DNA from: Cinnamomum chago
Lineage: Eukaryota; Streptophyta; Magnoliopsida; Laurales; Lauraceae
DNA: 64,000 nucleotides
Direction: 5' to 3'
NCBI GenBank assembly: GCA_038049695.1
Contig: CP142452.1
Location: forward strand, 75,648,501-75,712,500
The notes below the pieces were generated by a model that was not told the origin of the DNA, searched no databases, and saw only the letters and a list, made by a program, of their open reading frames with translations. Each line of letters starts with the position of its first letter. The first letter of the stretch is position 1. Position numbers and translations under genes: made by a program. This document shows positions 58,483 through 64,000 of the stretch, in pieces.

Positions 58483-59285
58483 CAGTGGCGGATCTGGCAT
58501 GAATCCACTGGGGGCCTAGGCCCCCAGTGGATTTCTAAGTTTTAATTATAATTTTGGTGGGGCCCACTAATTTTTTCCATAAGGCCCCCAGTGAATTTTT
58601 TGGGCCCCCAATGGATTTTTGTATCCCAATATTAACTTTAGGTATTCCATATTCTTGTCCTCCCTAATTTTGATTGTTTTAATCACTTTCTTGTAGCATC
58701 ACCGCGTTCTCAGTCTCTTACAAGAGCTAATACCAAGGAAAATTAACAGCAGTCATCGCTGAAAACAGTAAAGATAAATTAGTATGCAGAGGCGGAGGTA
58801 GTTCCTAACCCCCCAGTGACTTTTTGGGAAAAAAAATTATGTATATTAAGTTAAGCCCAAATCAATTAGGCCCCCAGTGACATTGAACCAGGTCCCCCAA
58901 TGAAAACTCGTAGAGAACAATTGTGATAAATAAATATGTCTTGTTTTATTGCTTGAAATTATTATATTAAATTTGTTCCATATAAAAGGTTTGGGGTAAA
59001 TCTGCACACTATTTGTCCTTGCTAGGCAAGATTTGCAATTCAGTGGAAATCTACAAACTATCTGTCTTTGAATGCACATTTATGTGTATTAGTTACTGAT
59101 AGTGTATGTAAAAAGTCCATTACTTTTTTTGTACATTGTTTTTTCTCAAGCATGAAGAAAACAAGAAGAAAAAATCATTTGCAATCATATAAATAACCAA
59201 AAAAAAAATTTCCGGGGCCGTTGCCCCCGGACCCCCTACTACTTAATTGTGCCCCCAGTGATTTTGAATCCTGGATCCGCCACTG
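58483..59285. mobile_element. Non-autonomous hAT element, 803 bp
   Basis: Terminal inverted repeats CAGTGGCGGATC / GATCCGCCACTG are perfect over 12 bp. The 8-bp duplication tttgcaag is perfect (58475-58482, 59286-59293). Copy C has the empty site (GTTGCAAGGGAAATT near 43258). The interior repeats GGCCCCCAGTG motifs. It lies 140 bp before the copy D start codon, in the inferred 5'UTR intron. Confidence 0.95.
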
Positions 59286-59424
59286 TTTGCAAGGGATGTT
59301 ATAATTTAGGAATTCTAACTGGCATTCTTTCCTCTTTGTTGGTTCATCTTTCTATGGTCTTCTGATTTCAGATTATAGTAGTCCCCCTTGCTAGGTGAAG
59401 GGCAAAGATATCTTTTCTAGCCTC

Positions 59425-62400
59425 ATGGCCAAGAAGAAAGACAAAGAACCAGGAATTGGCATTGGTCTTGGCACAAACAAAGATCCAGCAATTGGCATTG
59501 ATCTTGGGACAACATATTCTTGTGTGGGTATTTGGCTTAAGCAGCACCAAAGGGTAGAGATAATAACTAACGATCTTGGTAACCGCAAGACACCTTCGTA
59601 TGTTGCATTCACCAAGACAAAGCGTCTCATTGGAGAAGGTGCAAAGAATCATGCTTCCACTAATCCTGTCAACACCCTCTATGGTATGTCATCGGTGTTT
59701 TGAATAATAGTTTTTAGGGGTAGCTGGATTATCCAATTGCTAAAAATGGAATTCACATAAATATTGCTACATGGTATTCAACCATTTCAATTCCTTAATT
59801 TAATCATGGGAGACGTTCCTATAAGAAATGCTCTCACCTTACTATGAGAAATAAGGTGGGGCCCTTACATCCAAATCCAATACTAACAACTTAAATGTGA
59901 AGGCCCCCACTCTTATCTCTTATATAATGTGAGAGATATCTCTTATAAGAGCATCTACCTTTAATCATATGGTTAGCAAATAGTATTTTGAAATGAATAT
60001 TTGTTGGTGGTGCATAATCACCAGCTTGTCTTAATTTCATGGATCTAATTAGCCATTATTGTATTTTCCACCTCTGTGTTGAAGAGCAAGTCCAACCCAA
60101 CTCTGTAGGAATTACCAAAATTTACAATGGTTATCTTTCGTATTTTGGATGCCATTTTTTTTTGGAACCTGAGAATGTAGGGGCGTTCAAGGACCGGGCC
60201 CACCTGAGCCCAATCCGGCCCAGCCCGCTTTGGTCCAAAAGCTTGGATCATACATTTTAGTACTGGCAGCGGGCTTGGACTATTTAATTGGGCCCATTTA
60301 ATAGATGGGTCGGGCTTAGATTGACGGGTAGAAAGCTCAAGGCCACCATGCCCGAGTGTAAAAGTACTTGTGAGAAAAAAAAGGGCAGATGGGACTTGAG
60401 CACAAGACATCTTATTGAGGGATAAGCACCGAAACAAATTGAGATAAGGGCCAAGAAAAAGGAAAGGGATCTAGTTTTTTTTTTTCGGTTATAATGTTTA
60501 CTCGGGCCCGGTTCGGGCTTAAAATGTTTCAGTTTAGCCAGGCTTGGGCCAGTCGAATATGGCCCGATCTGGCCGGGCTTTGTCCAAGAGCTCAGAATGG
60601 GCCGGACCTGGATCTTCCTCTGCCTGGACCAGCCCGGCCCCTGAACACCTCTATTAGAATGGGCTGATGACCTAAACGGCTAAATGCTAATGTAACTTTT
60701 AGTCATAAATAAACAACTTATACAACCATCCACTATGCATATAAAGTAACAAAAATTGGAATACAAGGTGGGTTGGACCGTAATTGTAGTCCTACCTGTT
60801 GACTGGACCACTTTTCTCCCAGGCAGCACCTGATATGGACCCACATTTGTTCCAATCCTTTTCAGATTTTCTCTGCATGACAGAATCTGTATATAACCAA
60901 TCCACATGGCACTGTTCTTGTTGATTTTTTTTCTTTGTTTTTAGTTCATCCCAAATTTGTGAGACCAATTTAAAGGTTATTTTATCTCCTTGCCAAACCT
61001 TTAAATAGGTTACCTTTTATGCAATTGAAAGGTTATTTTTTCTTCTTACCAAACTTTTAAATGGTCAAACTCTTTTTTCTTTTTAGATATAAAGCGATTA
61101 TTAGGGAAGAGATTTGATGATGAATCCGTCCAGAAAGGCATGGAGCTCTGGCCTTTCAAGATTGTTGCGGGTGCGAAAAAGAAACCTTTGATCATTGTTG
61201 AATATAAGGGCGATGAAAGAAAGTTTGCCCCGGAGGAAATCTCTGCTATGGTCCTCTCCAAGATGCGCGACATTTCTGAGGCCTATCTTGGGTCCAAAAT
61301 TAAGAATGTTGTTATCACGGTTCCTTCCTACTTCGATGATTCTCAACGGCAGGCCACAATGCATGCTGGTTATATTGCTGGACTCAATGTCATGCGCATT
61401 CTCAGCGAGCCTACTGCTGCTGCCATTGCTTATGGCCTGCATCTTAAAAATGATAGCTTTATTAATAAAAATGCACTCATCTTTGATCTTGGTGGTGGGA
61501 CCTTTGACATCTCTATAGTGACTGTCAAAAAGGGTAAGTTGGAAGTGAAAGCCACTGCTGGTGATACCCACCTTGGCGGAGAGGATTTCGACACTAACAT
61601 GGTTAAGCACTTGATTTGGGAATTCAAGAGGCAGCATAAAAAGGACATTAGTGGGAATCCAAGAGTGGTAAGAAGGTTGAGGACATCATGTGAGAAGGCC
61701 AAGCGAATCCTCTCATCCACTTATGAGACCGACATAGAAATTGATTGCTTGTATGAGGGAACAGACTTTCATTTTACTTTCACTCGTGTCAGGTTCGAAG
61801 AATTGAACATGGGTCTCTTTAACAGGTGCATTGAGCTCGTAAAAAATTGTTTGAGGGATGCCATGATGGACAAAAGTTCCATCCACGACGTTGTTCTTGT
61901 CGGAGGGTCGACCAGGATTCCCAAAGTCCAGCAATTGTTACAAGACCTATTTGGTGGGAAGGAGCTTTGCAAGAGCATCAACCCTGATGAGGCCGTCGCG
62001 TATGGTGCTTCAATTGAGGCTGCCAAACTGAGTGGTGCCGTTGCCAACATGAAGGTGCAGGACCTGGCACTAGTAGATTATACTCCTCTCTCACTTGGCA
62101 TCCGAGTGAGTAAAAATATAATGAAAGTCATAGTTCCAAGGAACACAACCATTCCTATAAAAAAGAAAGCCGATTTCATTACAGGAAAAGACGGCATGAC
62201 CTCACAAACTTTTACTGTCTACCAAGGAGAAAGAGTTAAAGCCACCGAGAACCGCTTTTTAGGCCAATTCACACTAAGTGGCATCCCTGCAGCTCCAAAA
62301 GGAGAAACACCCATCATTGTCTGCTTCAAAATAGATGCCAGCGGCATCCTGACTGTCTCTGCGAAGGTGAAGAAGATAGGGCTGAAGGAAAAGATTACAA

Positions 62401-62720
62401 TCAGCCAGAGCACGCTCAATCTTGGTGAGGAGGAAATTGAACTGATGGTCAAGAACGCAAAGAAATATAAGTTGGAGGACGAAGAGCGCGAGAAGATAGA
62501 GAGTGCAAGGCTTGCTTTAGAAAATTACGCATATGAGATGAGGAAGACTATCAATGATGCAACAATTAGTACAAAGCTGTCTATAGCCAACAAAACGATG
62601 ATTGAGGTCGCCCTGAAAGAGATGAGCCAGTGGCTGGAAAACAATCAAAATGCCAAGGCTGAAGAGTTCCGTGATTGGAAGCAGCAGCTAGAGAACATAT
62701 CCAGGCCGAAGAAAGGATAA
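59425..62720 (+). CDS. HSP70 copy D, start codon shifted, no EEVD tail
   Basis: Proposed exons are 59425-59683 and 61087-62720 with a GT-AG intron of 1402 nt, giving 630 aa. The codon matching the ATG of copy C is GTG here (59395), directly after an in-frame TAG, so the first usable ATG is at 59425 ([10 protein letters not shown]). As in copy C, a 36-bp duplication repeats the first phosphate strand: [12 protein letters not shown] precedes [12 protein letters not shown], and the Asp of the extra copy is Gly. All three HSP70 signatures are present. NEPTAAA reads SEPTAAA. The lid is complete and the protein ends SRPKKG, with no EEVD. The intron holds two MITEs missing from copy C. The reading frame is open throughout, so it may be functional if translation starts at 59425. 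Confidence 0.85.
59808..59959. mobile_element. Mutator-type MITE in the copy D intron, 152 bp
   Basis: The 9-bp duplication tttaatcat is perfect (59799-59807, 59960-59968). The inverted ends are similar over about 30 bp (TATAAGAAATGCTCTCAC and its partner). Copy C shows a single, uninterrupted TTTGATCAT at the matching place. Confidence 0.9.
60178..60653. mobile_element. hAT-type MITE in the copy D intron, 476 bp
   Basis: The ends are TAGGGGCGTTCAAGGACCGG and, inverted, TAGAGGTGTTCAGGGGCCGG. Flanks tgagaatg and ttagaatg agree at 7 of 8 positions, consistent with an 8-bp duplication. The interior is rich in GGGCCCGG/CCGGGCC, as in the common plant family with GGTGTTCA ends. It is absent from the copy C intron. 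Confidence 0.82.
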
Positions 62721-64000
62721 TTTTTTTTCTTACTTGGCAACTTTTATAGTTTCATTACAAGAGAGCGCAATTATTTAACTGAAATATATTTGTGAAAGTG
62801 TCTATATTTAGGTGCAAAAATATTCAGACATTTCACATTTTGCTATGCTCGTTAGTATTTTGCTTTTACCCAATGGTCTTTTTTTATTTTTTGAAGTTTG
62901 TCCATTATGTGATTTGCTGAGTTGTTCCATTTTTATATTGATTTTTGATAAACAGTATAATTAATTAATGACATTTTTTATTTAGGGGCCTTCAAATTTT
63001 AACAATTTATTTATGGGATTTTTTTTATCTAGGGATGCAAATGGGTTAAGTCTTGAGTAGGACCACGGTGGATCTAGCTAGACTTGTATCATCTTTACGT
63101 ATACAATCTGAATCTAGCATGGAACTTGCATTGTAACCGGATCCAATATCAACTTTAAAAAATGGATCAGGATCATAATAAAATAGAGATTTAATTTTTA
63201 TAATTAAATAAAATAGTTTAAGAATTTGAGAGTCTCACTCACTTTACAATGAGATGAGTGTGAGACTCCACAGTGGGGCCCTCATATAGAAAATCTGAAC
63301 CGCAAAAACGAAGAATGCCTCCTTTAGTATGCTTTCCCTAAAGTTTTAAGGAATTATACGTTTCTTAGAATTCAGTAACTCTTCTGATTGGAATTCTATA
63401 AATCCTAGTTAAGAAACATACCCTTAGAGACTATAAAAATAGAGGCCAAATATTCGAAATGATTTATATATATATATATTTTAATTCATTAGTATTATGG
63501 TTGTTGTTGTTGTTAATAAAGGAGTTGAATGAAGACTGACCCAATGTAGTTATACAAAGGCTTTGATGATGATGGTTATAAGTATTAAAGTAGTAGCCCT
63601 TCTTGTGAGAGCCACATTACCTCTCTAAGGGCATGTTTTTTATAGATTAATGTTTCTCTTGCCATATTAAAACCTCTTTTCCAAATATCCAATCCCCGCC
63701 AACGCTTTTCCATCTTAGGTATTCTTAATTCTCTCACCCTCTCTGTCTCTCTCATAGATCACCTTTCTCTATAACTACTCTTTTTACTATTTCTAAAGCA
63801 ATCTTCTTTACTGATTGGGTTTACTGATTTGGTTTTGTCTTTTTTTTTTAAATAATATATGTGGATATTTTTTAAAATATGTTTTTTTATAATATATGTT
63901 AATCATAACTCACTAACTCAAATATAATATATTTCTTTTATATTGAAAAACCTGTATTAAACTCGAAACTCATCTACATCACAATCTTTGTGGCCAACAA
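62721..64000. other. 3' flank of copy D and right end of window
   Basis: The first 620 bp are homologous to 46123-46680 after copy C. Then AT-rich DNA with a (TA)n run near 63465 and CTCT/TCTC-rich sequence near 63730-63760. No gene is recognised. Confidence 0.55.

Overview
The window is nuclear DNA from a flowering plant. Genes have GT-AG introns, plant-type HSP70 genes are present, and the intergenic space is filled with MITEs, solo LTRs, hAT and Mutator-like elements, a LINE remnant and Ty3/gypsy DNA. The style of the repeats suggests a woody, perhaps magnoliid or early-diverging lineage, but that is only an impression.

Layout. Positions 1-41 may hold the first codons of a minus-strand gene (XBAT31-like start) that runs off the left edge. 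From 42 to 8406 there is intergenic DNA with two copies of one Mutator-type MITE, a solo LTR, an inverted-repeat-bounded segment and a strong hairpin. A single-exon plant gene of unknown function lies at 8407-9984. From about 13.3 kb to 62.7 kb there is a head-to-tail cluster of four HSP70 genes, all on the plus strand and called A to D here. Each is split by one intron at the same place, after the Asn-Pro-Val-Asn-Thr-Leu-Phe/Tyr segment, and each has an intron acceptor just before the start codon, so a 5'UTR intron is likely. All three complete products end soon after the helical lid and lack the EEVD tail of cytosolic HSP70.

Copy A (14564-28795) is a pseudogene. An 11.5-kb Ty3/gypsy element of the Tat type (16465-27941) sits inside its second exon in reverse orientation, flanked by the 5-bp duplication gttcc, and the 3' half also carries a stop codon. 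The two 714-bp LTRs differ at only two positions by my reading, so the insertion is recent. The element has gag, protease, reverse transcriptase, two RNase H domains and an integrase interrupted by one TAG codon. On the opposite strand it carries an accessory gene with two small introns. A 49/50-bp alternating tandem array fills the gap between these two convergent genes.

Copy B (36200-38950) looks intact, but its duplicated block starts inside the 5'UTR intron, so it lacks the promoter and first exon of A. Copies C (43355-46122) and D (59425-62720) form a second pair. Both have an N-terminal extension made by a 36-bp tandem duplication of the first phosphate-binding loop, and they share an identical 387-nt coding tract that points to gene conversion. 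D has lost the start codon used by C (ATG to GTG) and probably starts 30 nt further in. Three transposons that are absent from C sit in its introns. Between the genes are a 3.9-kb terminal-inverted-repeat element, a 1.0-kb hAT element, a nested pair of solo LTRs, a LINE remnant and copia-derived fragments.

Together the window shows a chaperone gene family expanding by tandem and segmental duplication, with decay, conversion and promoter loss driven partly by transposons.
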